Origin: Clostridia bacterium
GTDB taxonomy: Bacteria; Bacillota_A; Clostridia; TANB77; CAG-508
Reading direction: 5' to 3'
Length of the DNA: 64,000 nt
NCBI GenBank assembly: GCA_017475185.1
Contig: JAFVGB010000004.1
Location: 109,828 to 173,827 of the forward strand
Below are positions 53,301 through 62,401 of this stretch, piece by piece; the first letter of the stretch is position 1; every line of letters begins with the position of its first letter. The notes under the pieces were generated by a model. That model saw only the letters and a program-made list of their open reading frames with translations. It made no database searches and was not told the origin of the DNA. The translations under genes were made by a program, and so were the position numbers.

Positions 53301-56300
53301 CAATATCTTTAATTGCTTTTCCATCTAGTTTTTTTGTATTGATATGATATGGATTAGTTATTCTTCCATAATTATTTGATAAGCCTGTTCCTTCTCCTAA
53401 ACCTCCATATGTATCACCCCATACCCATACATTTCCACTATCATCTTTTGCTATTAGCGTATATCTTTCACCATTACCGTTAGATATTTCTGTTATGTCT
53501 GCAATATCAACTCCTGAAGTATCGTTCAAGCAGCTAACATTATTTGTGCCACTAATTACCCATACTTTGCCATTACTATCAACTGCATAACAATTACTAT
53601 CACACATCATTATTCTTTTAATTTTGTAATTACTATCATTATCATACAATTGTTTTAAGGTTGTATTTGTTTCACTTAAACATATATTAGACTTCCATAT
53701 TTTTCCATTAACATCCAACAGCAACTCTATCTCTCCATATCTATTTTCTACAAAATCTACAACATTGATTTTCATTTCGTTTTCTAAGTAGTATTTTGCA
53801 TTAACTATATTAGAAGAATCTATAGAAGTACCATTTTTATTTAGAAGGTAATCTACTCTGCTACTAACAGAAATTGTATCAATATGTGCTGCCTTTTTAC
53901 CAAATAATTGATTTTTTCCTCCAACTGCGAAGCTGCTAACACCACTTCCATCTTGTCCGTTATACGCCCATAAGCTTCCTGAACTATCTACAAATATTTT
54001 ATTTGCAATGCTTGCTACATTATTTATGCCTGTATCCCATTTTGTAGGTTCCATACTATCTGCGCTTTGGAACCAATAATCTCCATTAGAGTCTTGTAAT
54101 ATTGCAACCCATTGTGTTATTTCATACATTTTAATTATCTTATAATTTTCATTTTCTTGATATTTTTTATTTAATATATGTGATGTTGAGGTTGTTACTT
54201 CTCTTAATGTGTTATCATAATTATCTAAATACCATACATGACCTTCATTATCTAATAAATGATTACCTTTAATATCAACAAATGTATTATTAGTTTCATA
54301 TAATTCAGTTGAAGATGACCATAAAGAATATAGTTTTCCATCTTCTGAAATAGCAGATGCTGTTGAGTAACCTATTTCAATTTTCTTAATATTTATACCA
54401 GATAAATCAGTTACTTTTCCAATAGTTTTATAACTGCTACCTGCATTTCTTCCTAATAGCTTACTTGAACTAATTCCCCATGTATACACATTACCTTCTG
54501 AATCTAATGCCATATAGTATCCGTCTCCTGCATTTACATCGACTATACATGTGTTTTGTGGTAAATTAAAATTATCTGTGATTTCTGTAATACAAATACC
54601 TCTATAATTACTTATTGAAGTTCCATCGCCTTTTAGTCCATCATAACCGCAAATATATACTCGTCCATCCTCTGACAGCATAATTGTAGTGTGATAGTAA
54701 GTTGAAATCTTCTTCATCTCCACTGATGATACTTCTTCTAGTACTGTAGGCATAGTTATATCAGTATCAAAATTACTATTGCCAACATATGTTAGACCTA
54801 GTGTACCTCCGTAGTTATTTCCCCATACCCAAACTTTTCCTTCAGTATCTATTGCAAAATACGCATATGGGCCACTTTGTGTATCAGCAAATACTTTCTT
54901 AAATTTAAGATTATATTCTAAATGAGCGTCATATACTCTTTGCAATCTTCTTGGAGTTGAAATATATTCTGAGCTTGCTGTTCCTATTTCCCCGGTTGTA
55001 GATTTTCCTCCCCAAGCCCATAATCTGTTATTTGTATCCAGTGCAAGTACGTGTCCGTAACTCCATTCTGATATAGCAATGTCTTTAATTTTAACGTCAT
55101 ATAAAACATCAGATGCATTCTTAGATATACATGTTGGAGTATCTACATTTTCTAAGCTTCCAATTCCTAATTCTCCATATGTTCCTGTTCCCCATGTCCA
55201 TACTCTTCCGTATTCGTCTATTGCTGCAGAAACGTCGTATCCACTTCTTATCATTTCAATTTTTGCACCATCAAATATTGATTTATCCCATCTTGTTGCA
55301 ACTGTTTCTCCATAGTTCAAGTTCCAGATATATCCGTCTGTGTCGATAATTTTTACTGCATTTTTTTCTACTAAGACATCTTTAACATCAACATTATTCA
55401 AATTAGTCGTATCTGAAATGCATATTGGAACATATTGATAATAAGAATTTCCATTATAACCCCATATCCAAACTTTTCCTTCAGTATCTATAACACCTTT
55501 CATATAAGGGTAATACTCGTCATTTGCTATCTTTGCTAATTTTTCTATTTTAATATCATTTTCAGCAAATGATGCAATTTCATTAGCATCTGTATGTCTA
55601 CTAGAATCACCATTTCCAGTGTATCTACCTATTGTCCATACTCTTCCTTGATCATCTAACAAAATAGTTTGACCATACGATGTTTGTACATCAATAAATC
55701 TAGCATTTTTATTATAGTATGCATCTTTCAATGTACCATCTTCAGTTATACATACTGTAAATCCTCCACTTGCCATGCCATATTGGGTTGCTTCTGATAT
55801 ATCTCCAATTTGTTCTGTAGGATCATTATTATTTGCACTATGTCCCCATACTCTTCCCTCTGTATCAACTGCAAGCCATACATGATATCCATAACTGAAT
55901 TTAACAATTTTTACATTATCAACTGGGAATGTTACTTTCTCCCATTGTCTATGTGCTTCTTTACCTCCGTTTGTATCGCCGCCTAGCGCATATAAATCAC
56001 CATTATTATCAAGGTACATGCTCATACCATAACCCCAATAACTGTCTACATCAATCGAAACAACTTCATTCTTAATTACCTCAACATTAACCTCTTTATC
56101 TGTATTTTCTACAACCTCTACATATTCAGGTAACTCTTTTTGAATTCCATATCCATCAGTAACATTTACTATACCAACTTCGTAATTACCAGTTTCTAAT
56201 CCTTCCAATTCAACAACTCCAGATTTTAATACAACTATTGGAGATGCATCTTCTAGGTTAGATTTCTTGTAATCACCTGTTGATGTTTTTACAAATTTAA

Positions 56301-59300
56301 CTAAGTTACCTTCTGAATCTACAACTTTATATTTAGAACGTGGTAAATATTTTGTTTCTCCTTTTTCGTTTTTATATGTAGTTGAAAGTGTTAAGCCTCC
56401 ACGTGGTATATTCTTTTGAATTTCTACTCTTGCTACTTGTGTTGCATCACTATATACAACTATTTTTTCATCATTTGGTACTAAATATCCCTCTGGTACT
56501 CCTGTACATTTTAATGTGTAAATTCCCACTGGAAGACCTTTGATAATTAACTTTTTATTTGCAATTTCAAATTCATCTTTATCACCTACGTATACTTTTC
56601 TATTTTCTGAATCAAATAAATTAAATTTAACTCCTGAAATAGCGTTTCCATTTTCATCTGTAACATAAATTATAGATTTTGTAACATATGTCACTTCTTC
56701 TTCATTAACTTGTTCTTTACTTAAGTTATCTATACTTTCTTGTCCACCAAAACCATATTTTGTGTTTATTTGATTTTTAATTGTCAATGTAACATCTTCT
56801 GCTTTATTTTCTTGTTCTGTTATTGTAAATTGATATGTTCCTTCTGTTGCTTCAATTTTTTCTTCTCTTATATCTCCTGCTTCTAGGTCTACAATTCTTT
56901 GAATATAGTAACCAGCTGTTGTATATTTTGGTTTAAATACTTCTTCTACTTTATATGTTCCTGCATCTAACCCTTGAATTACACCTGGTTTTGCTGGTGA
57001 TGTAAATACATAGTATTCTTCTTGTGTTTGAATATTTGCTATTTTCACTTCAAAGCTTTCATTTGCATTCAATTGTGCTGCTGATATTTCTTCTGCTGTT
57101 GCTTCTAAACCTACCTCATTTAATATTACCTTGTTTATTGTAACTTTATTCTTTTGTAATTTTTTCTTTGCAGTTATTTCAAAATTTGCATATCCAATAT
57201 TATCTGCTGGTACTTCCACTATTTGACTAACGTCTTTTATCCATCCGTCTGGTACAGTTACTTGTTCTACTAAATAATATCCTGCATAAATACTACTTAA
57301 TTCTGCAAAACTTGGTTTAACACTATCATTGCTTCCATCAACATCTACTGGTGTTCCAATTTTTGTATATGTTCCATTTTCTCCTAATTTTACTTCTGTT
57401 ACCTTATATGTTATTCCTGTTAGAGGTCCACCTTCTGGATTTGTTGTTGTTATAATTTCTAGATTTCCTCTACTTCTTGGATTTGTTATATCTTTTACTA
57501 GTGGTGTAGATGCTGTATGTTCTGTTCTTATAGATATTTCTTGAGTTTCAACTGCTTCATAAAATTCTGGTACTGTACTTTCAATTTCTTGAAGTTCGTA
57601 CTCTCCTCCTGATGAAATTGGTCCTGAAATTCCATATGCAACATTTTTTGTTTCATCAATTTGGTTTATTGTAATTGTTTCATTTACTCTTCCACCTGCA
57701 ACATTTTGTCCAACTATTGCGAATTGAATTCCAGCGTTTATAACTGTTTGTGGATCTTCTACACCTTCTAAGCTTTTTTCTACTCTTACATATCCAATAC
57801 CTGTATGTTCATTATATAGGTTTTGAGTTATAGTTCTACCTGTTTGCACTCTTACATTTACAGGATCTGTACTTGCTGTATTGTTAATTCCATAGTATGC
57901 TGTATATCCATCTGCTGGTTCCTCAGTTATAGTATATTCACCGATTTCGAATTTTCCTACTCCATGTCCATCTTCATCTAACTGAATTGTTGCATCTATA
58001 GTATTTCCATAATATGATGTTCCTGTTACACGTACTTTAAATTCAGATAAGTCACCTATATCGGTATATTGGTCGCCTTCTTTTAATTTAGCTGTTTTAT
58101 TTATTTCGATATTTCCATATTTATAATTGTTTTCAATGTTTAAAACAACAGGGTTTTCTGTATCATGTTTTGTTAAATATACTTCCCTTGATACTGGCGA
58201 ATATTTTTGAATGTCAGTTCCTTCTAATACAGGAATGTTAACTTCCTCTATAGTGTAATATCCTAAATACAAATCAGAAATTTTTATTGTTGCTGTTGTT
58301 TTATCTTCTGATACTGTTACTTCTACATTTTCAGGTTGTTGCTCATCTGATACTTTTATTGTATATTCACAATTTGTATCTACTTCCTCACCATTTGTGT
58401 TATTGAATGAAATCATACCACGTCCAACTATGTGGAATGAAAGTTCTTCAACCGACTCTCTTGGTGGTACAGTTTTTACTATTTGTAGAATTCCTTTTCC
58501 TGGTATGTTATCATAACCATCTATACTTTTTTCTTCAGCATCTAATACTAACATTACATTTTCTGACGCTGATACCCATCCATCTTTTCCACTTATCTCT
58601 GAAATTTGATAAGCTCCATATGGAACATTTCTTACCACAGCATCTCCATTTTCATCTGTTTGTACTGTTCTTTGCACTGTTTCATAAGTTTCATTTGTTG
58701 CATTTACTCTTTTTACTAAAAATGATACTCTTCCTTGATTGTCATTAGTTCCTTGCCATTTTTTATGTATTATAATATCACCATGTTTTAAATAGTTAAT
58801 TGCTGTATAATTAACTGTTTCGGCAGGGTTTACATTAATTATATTAAGTCCACCTATTCCTGAATAACGTTCAAATTCAGTTACTTCATACAAATAATAT
58901 GTTCCTGCTGGAATGTTTGCAAATGTAGCTATTCCTGATGAATTTGTTGTTGCTACTATATCTTCATTATTTTCATTTTGTAAAAATTTCTTTTCTCCTG
59001 TTGCTTCATCATAATATTGAAGCTTAAATTCTATTCCTTCTAAGCTTACACCATATGCTGCTACACCTATTCGATGATTTTCAAATTTCTTTTGTACTTT
59101 TATTGTTCCTGTTGTATCTCCATTAATTGCGTATACTGGTGATGAATGTAATGTTTCTTCCTGAGAATTTGATTTTCTTGTGTATTTTATTGATGATGTT
59201 GTTGCCATCATTCCTGAATTATCTGGCATTGTAACATTATATTCTACGTAGATTGCTTCTCCTGATTTTACTTCTATTTGTTTTCCACTTTCATTTTTTA

Positions 59301-62112
59301 AAACAACCTTTATGTTTTTAGCTTGTGATAAGTCTGAAACTCCATCTTCATATTCTATGAATGTTGTTGAGTCAAATTCTGCATTATCTTCTGTTGTATA
59401 ATAAATTTGATATTCACTTTCATTTATTTTTGTTTTTTTCTTTCCACTTATTTTGTATACTCCATTAATAGCAATATTAGAAAATGTAACTTGTGGTATC
59501 ACTGTATTTTTTGCTATACCTTTTAATTTTCCAGAGTGATTATCTATAAAACTATTTAATTCTCCAGCTTCATTGTAATTAGCCTCTATTAATTGATTTT
59601 CTGTATTATATATGTATGTATTATTTGCAAATGGTAATCTTGTTAATATTTCTACATTTGTTAATGTATCACCTACTGCATCTACTTGTGATAAGATTGT
59701 AATGTTATTTTTGCTAAAATCTACTATCGCTGGATTATTTTTTTGTCCAGCACTTTCCTCATTATTTGGATCGTATTCTCTATCTGCTATAAGTCTTGTT
59801 TTTACATTTAATTCACTTCCACCAACTAAATTAAACGTTTCATATGTATAGAATACGCTGTCTGGTGCTTCTTCTCCATCTTTATGGAAGTTATTTAAGT
59901 TACTTGTTTTTCTTACATAGTTCTCATTGTCTGTTATCATGTAAGCATCTATATTAAATGTTCTATTTGATGTATCTCTTAATGTTCTAGTATATGTGAT
60001 ATAAACATCAGCTTCTTCTAATTCTTTGCTATCATATGTTCCGTAGCAAGGAATAACTAAAACTTGTTCTCCATCTACTGAAATAATGTCTAAGTTATCT
60101 TCATCAATGGTTATTTTATTATTTAAAGATTTTACTTCTATGTTTGAATACTCAAATCCACTAGGTAAACTTACGAAGAAAGTTGGATTTTCGTTTAGTA
60201 CAATTTTTTTCTTTTCATCTGTGTCATTTCCAAATGTTCTTTGGTTTCTATACATTTTTAGTTTTATACTTTTTGATTCTGATTTACCTATTTTTGTTTC
60301 TGAAGTATCAAAGTCTCCTATTAATTCCATTTCCATGTATGAATATTTTATTTCGTTTAAGAATGATTGATTTTTTAATGTTAGTGTTGACTTACTACCT
60401 CCATTAGTACTTGGTCCACGCAATTCTTCTTCAAAAGAAAGAGCTAAAATATTTTCAAGTTCAGTGTCTGTTAATCCTAATGCATCTGCATTTAATGTGT
60501 ATGTTAAAGTAAATAAATCACTAAATGTTTCAGTATCGTTTACATCTCTTGCATATTTTGCAATGTTTGTTACCGAATCCGGTAAATATATTCTAAATGA
60601 ATTTGTATCACTTACTACATTATATTCTCCACTAAATTCTGAATTTTCGTTTTCATAAACAAAAGTACTTCCTATGTCATGTTTTACCGATACCTTGTCT
60701 ATTTTTAATTGATTTGAAGATAGATTTATAGTTCTAAGATTTCCATCATCAGTCATATATCTTAGAGTTGGCTTTTTAAATTCAAGGTAATCACCTGAAG
60801 CCCAACGAATCTCTCCTGAAATATACGTTAAATCTACATTTGCATCTACAGTGGTTGTTCTATCTGTTTTTAAATCTGATACAAAATTATCTGGTAAATA
60901 ATCGCCAGATCCATAATTTGCATGTATCCAAGCTACATATCCAGGAGTGTATAAACATACTCCTGTAGAACCTCTATCATATAGTTTTAAACTTTTGGTA
61001 ACTTCTTCAACAGTTTCCTCTTCTCCCCAATTTTGCTCAATCTTATAACCCTTTGTGTTTAAATCTGCTTGATATGTCCAATATGTGTGGTTTGTAACTG
61101 AATTTTCATCTTCAGGATTTGTATTTGGTGTTTGATATACAATTTTTATATTAAATTCTTTATCTACGCTGAATGTTTTACTTCTATCCAATCCTTGTGT
61201 TTCTTCACCTTTGCTAAACGTATATGTAATTGTTCCATCTTCATTTGTAGTTTGTGTTGGTTCTCCTAAAATTTCATCTAATCCATCCCAATCTACTGTA
61301 TAACCGTCTGATAGTTTGCTTACATTCTCATTGTTTTCTACTATATATCTGTTTATTGTTACTTTTAAATCTAATTTTTGAGTTAATGAACCTGAATATA
61401 TGTATAAAGGATAACTTGTGTTTAATTTAGTCATATACCATCCTTTACTTTTTCCATATATACTTAATCCCAAATCTTGTCTATTATATGTTGATTTTGG
61501 TCTACCTAAACCATCTTGTGACCATTGTAAAGTTACATTATATGGCGTAACTCTTTTATCATATGGAGTAATATTTGCTTTTAATACTTTCTTTACTGAA
61601 AATGTTACATATCCATTTATTGCGTTTGGATTGTTAGCATCTTTATATCTTCCTGTTGCTTTTACTGTTACTGTTCTATTTAGAACTTCGTTTTTATTTC
61701 TAAATCCAATGCTTACATTTTCTTGCAGAGATGAACCAGTATCTCTTTTTCCATAGTTTATTGTAGCAAATCCATTTCCACTCATTTCTTGAATCCTACA
61801 ATAAACGTAGTCGTTTACTCCTGCTACGTTATCTGTTTCAATATTGACTTTTACATCTTCAAATCCGCTTGAAATTTGATTAAGTTTTAATGTGTATTGC
61901 AAGTTGTAATTATTTGTTGCATATCCATTTAATACTTCATCACCTGTTTTCCATGCAACATCTAAATCTACTATTCCTGCATACTCATTTTCCTCTGTTT
62001 CATCACCATCATTTGCAAATACTGACATTGGTAAATATGGTATAACTATTGCCAATATCAAAATGATTGAAATGAATTTTTTCAATATGTTACCTTTCAC
62101 TAAATTTTTCAT
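50398..62112 (-). CDS. Giant secreted protein with SpaA/Cna-B and RCC1-like repeats
   Basis: A 3904-residue exported protein. Signal peptide at 1-33. Residues about 35-990 are an adhesin-like beta region. About 995-2015 contain at least eight SpaA/Cna-B prealbumin-like domains, recognisable by the strand GTYYLYEVTEF and variants such as LYLGYYTIEEV and GTYKVEEVFKP, a fold often closed by Lys-Asn isopeptide bonds. About 2016-3500 is a long series of RCC1/BNR-type blades (VWTWGTGTYGELGIGS, LWAWGSNYSGYLGAGN). About 3515-3640 is a duplicated 60-residue module. There is no LPXTG signal or C-terminal helix, so its surface attachment is unclear. AGGAGG precedes the ATG. Confidence 0.88.
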   Translation of the reverse strand: MKNLVKGNILKKFISIILILAIVIPYLPMSVFANDGDETEENEYAGIVDLDVAWKTGDEVLNGYATNNYNLQYTLKLNQISSGFEDVKVNIETDNVAGVNDYVYCRIQEMSGNGFATINYGKRDTGSSLQENVSIGFRNKNEVLNRTVTVKATGRYKDANNPNAINGYVTFSVKKVLKANITPYDKRVTPYNVTLQWSQDGLGRPKSTYNRQDLGLSIYGKSKGWYMTKLNTSYPLYIYSGSLTQKLDLKVTINRYIVENNENVSKLSDGYTVDWDGLDEILGEPTQTTNEDGTITYTFSKGEETQGLDRSKTFSVDKEFNIKIVYQTPNTNPEDENSVTNHTYWTYQADLNTKGYKIEQNWGEEETVEEVTKSLKLYDRGSTGVCLYTPGYVAWIHANYGSGDYLPDNFVSDLKTDRTTTVDANVDLTYISGEIRWASGDYLEFKKPTLRYMTDDGNLRTINLSSNQLKIDKVSVKHDIGSTFVYENENSEFSGEYNVVSDTNSFRIYLPDSVTNIAKYARDVNDTETFSDLFTLTYTLNADALGLTDTELENILALSFEEELRGPSTNGGSKSTLTLKNQSFLNEIKYSYMEMELIGDFDTSETKIGKSESKSIKLKMYRNQRTFGNDTDEKKKIVLNENPTFFVSLPSGFEYSNIEVKSLNNKITIDEDNLDIISVDGEQVLVIPCYGTYDSKELEEADVYITYTRTLRDTSNRTFNIDAYMITDNENYVRKTSNLNNFHKDGEEAPDSVFYTYETFNLVGGSELNVKTRLIADREYDPNNEESAGQKNNPAIVDFSKNNITILSQVDAVGDTLTNVEILTRLPFANNTYIYNTENQLIEANYNEAGELNSFIDNHSGKLKGIAKNTVIPQVTFSNIAINGVYKISGKKKTKINESEYQIYYTTEDNAEFDSTTFIEYEDGVSDLSQAKNIKVVLKNESGKQIEVKSGEAIYVEYNVTMPDNSGMMATTSSIKYTRKSNSQEETLHSSPVYAINGDTTGTIKVQKKFENHRIGVAAYGVSLEGIEFKLQYYDEATGEKKFLQNENNEDIVATTNSSGIATFANIPAGTYYLYEVTEFERYSGIGGLNIINVNPAETVNYTAINYLKHGDIIIHKKWQGTNDNQGRVSFLVKRVNATNETYETVQRTVQTDENGDAVVRNVPYGAYQISEISGKDGWVSASENVMLVLDAEEKSIDGYDNIPGKGILQIVKTVPPRESVEELSFHIVGRGMISFNNTNGEEVDTNCEYTIKVSDEQQPENVEVTVSEDKTTATIKISDLYLGYYTIEEVNIPVLEGTDIQKYSPVSREVYLTKHDTENPVVLNIENNYKYGNIEINKTAKLKEGDQYTDIGDLSEFKVRVTGTSYYGNTIDATIQLDEDGHGVGKFEIGEYTITEEPADGYTAYYGINNTASTDPVNVRVQTGRTITQNLYNEHTGIGYVRVEKSLEGVEDPQTVINAGIQFAIVGQNVAGGRVNETITINQIDETKNVAYGISGPISSGGEYELQEIESTVPEFYEAVETQEISIRTEHTASTPLVKDITNPRSRGNLEIITTTNPEGGPLTGITYKVTEVKLGENGTYTKIGTPVDVDGSNDSVKPSFAELSSIYAGYYLVEQVTVPDGWIKDVSQIVEVPADNIGYANFEITAKKKLQKNKVTINKVILNEVGLEATAEEISAAQLNANESFEVKIANIQTQEEYYVFTSPAKPGVIQGLDAGTYKVEEVFKPKYTTAGYYIQRIVDLEAGDIREEKIEATEGTYQFTITEQENKAEDVTLTIKNQINTKYGFGGQESIDNLSKEQVNEEEVTYVTKSIIYVTDENGNAISGVKFNLFDSENRKVYVGDKDEFEIANKKLIIKGLPVGIYTLKCTGVPEGYLVPNDEKIVVYSDATQVARVEIQKNIPRGGLTLSTTYKNEKGETKYLPRSKYKVVDSEGNLVKFVKTSTGDYKKSNLEDASPIVVLKSGVVELEGLETGNYEVGIVNVTDGYGIQKELPEYVEVVENTDKEVNVEVIKNEVVSIDVDSYWGYGMSMYLDNNGDLYALGGDTNGGKEAHRQWEKVTFPVDNVKIVKFSYGYHVWLAVDTEGRVWGHSANNNDPTEQIGDISEATQYGMASGGFTVCITEDGTLKDAYYNKNARFIDVQTSYGQTILLDDQGRVWTIGRYTGNGDSSRHTDANEIASFAENDIKIEKLAKIANDEYYPYMKGVIDTEGKVWIWGYNGNSYYQYVPICISDTTNLNNVDVKDVLVEKNAVKIIDTDGYIWNLNYGETVATRWDKSIFDGAKIEMIRSGYDVSAAIDEYGRVWTWGTGTYGELGIGSLENVDTPTCISKNASDVLYDVKIKDIAISEWSYGHVLALDTNNRLWAWGGKSTTGEIGTASSEYISTPRRLQRVYDAHLEYNLKFKKVFADTQSGPYAYFAIDTEGKVWVWGNNYGGTLGLTYVGNSNFDTDITMPTVLEEVSSVEMKKISTYYHTTIMLSEDGRVYICGYDGLKGDGTSISNYRGICITEITDNFNLPQNTCIVDVNAGDGYYMALDSEGNVYTWGISSSKLLGRNAGSSYKTIGKVTDLSGINIKKIEIGYSTASAISEDGKLYSLWSSSTELYETNNTFVDIKGNHLLDNEGHVWYLDNYDNTLREVTTSTSHILNKKYQENENYKIIKMYEITQWVAILQDSNGDYWFQSADSMEPTKWDTGINNVASIANKIFVDSSGSLWAYNGQDGSGVSSFAVGGKNQLFGKKAAHIDTISVSSRVDYLLNKNGTSIDSSNIVNAKYYLENEMKINVVDFVENRYGEIELLLDVNGKIWKSNICLSETNTTLKQLYDNDSNYKIKRIMMCDSNCYAVDSNGKVWVISGTNNVSCLNDTSGVDIADITEISNGNGERYTLIAKDDSGNVWVWGDTYGGLGEGTGLSNNYGRITNPYHINTKKLDGKAIKDIVVDKNHGILVCEDGSVYISGANSSITSSKEWSYVGVCEGATRVYTTKNNYSRSYASNMDNKYQYIVTGDNKVWTFGYNLTRTPSVISSEIADTAINFSDHGTDNYTNENAAIDLVDANGQLWIFTENNTLEKDESVGKIVYINGGTVVDIDGKTKNRYVATSGNIVVNYGDISQDVINIYGEVNEENIKKYYAIETKGQYKFVDGKVYKGTSTLVDFTGTDLEDKTIVECGCTYALDSEGYIYELATGKCLTTYIAEDAISSNNEVINVSKENKLYGTKFKDVANDRFAIAENGDLWYFGVSGEPVNITQSEKGRKNPLAGKEIVHLEVNYGNHYAVTSDHEVWNISGDVPKYVFNEPDMELKFIYRYYSTDSYQFYVALDYEGNIWVCGQHPDNLGLPTGAATTDNEIICLNDIQGTPLYSNKQSDPEFKIEKISNVSTGSPYGFVAIDNYGKLWAWGSNYSGYLGAGNTSKVTMATCITQTGGDDIFYAFYRDGIKMEEILQNGYELKDSKGNSWYIDSSTKKWVPFPGSKAGDIASAGDDFAITEILNSRSVILGNNGKVYGNKNNTDVFKEAEGIGEFIKLEYETASSTTVSTSPRIIIRTNFYIGYKADGTYSLTENIKTEDGTVTDYSWTSEKIGEFTEVGYKTYTSTTISTSPRIIKRTNIYIGYKDDGVYRLSENITTENGIKTDYNWETEQIYSKKIVKNYFDTLLIDEDGALLEYVYSSKSFVSRYEDSESALYNQKVTDLENINGTMIITGENGKLYGYQGVHGTTMGEFTFYDDFIQDVYGEVNNDLRIQVAREFIRFNYPQSNFATKYLSTNGDIYDVSLYNGVLTWSKTKLSGDYFGVGKVSRVVGEYEFEDSYGDIYRVIPTGVSSYTVEKTTNITPFQTAEPTEEIQIDGVEIVKQTQHKALDSNGNLYVWDEYTGLSQDREGVINLTDTQYSIEPIYSHGNGWSVIKRSY
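51197..51564 (-). repeat. Tandem duplication of a 60-residue module in the giant gene
   Basis: Two neighbouring blocks of about 180 bases encode near-identical segments: both contain STTxSTSPRII, RTN, YIGYK-DG and TDYxW. A third related unit is not seen. The DNA similarity implies a recent duplication. Confidence 0.8.
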
Positions 62113-62160
62113 AAGTTCTTCCTCCTAAATTAGATTTTGTTCTTTCTTATATTATTTTTT

Positions 62161-62188
62161 ATTATATTAATTTTTTTATAGTTTTCAA
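62161..62188 (-). promoter_or_regulatory. Promoter of the giant surface-protein gene
   Basis: TTGAAA (62188-62183), 16-base spacer, TATAAT (62166-62161), about 48 bases before the ATG. The rest of 62113-62356 is AT-rich with no other feature seen. Confidence 0.55.
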
Positions 62189-62356
62189 AGTCATATATAT
62201 TACAGTTTTTTATGATTATTTAGGGATTTAGAACTTCATTCAATTATTACAATTACATTAAATTTTTGTATTATTCATGTAATACATGTTTTATAATTGA
62301 TTTTTCTTTAGGGAACTGGTGATTTCCACTGTTTATGATTACAACATTTTTTCAAT

Positions 62357-62390
62357 AAAAAACAACCCTTAATTATAAGGGTTGTTTTTA
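62357..62390 (-). terminator. Terminator of the dockerin gene
   Basis: AAAAACAACCCTT, 6-base loop, AAGGGTTGTTTTT, T run on the minus strand. Confidence 0.85.
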
Positions 62391-62401
62391 AATAAAGAAG
62401 C

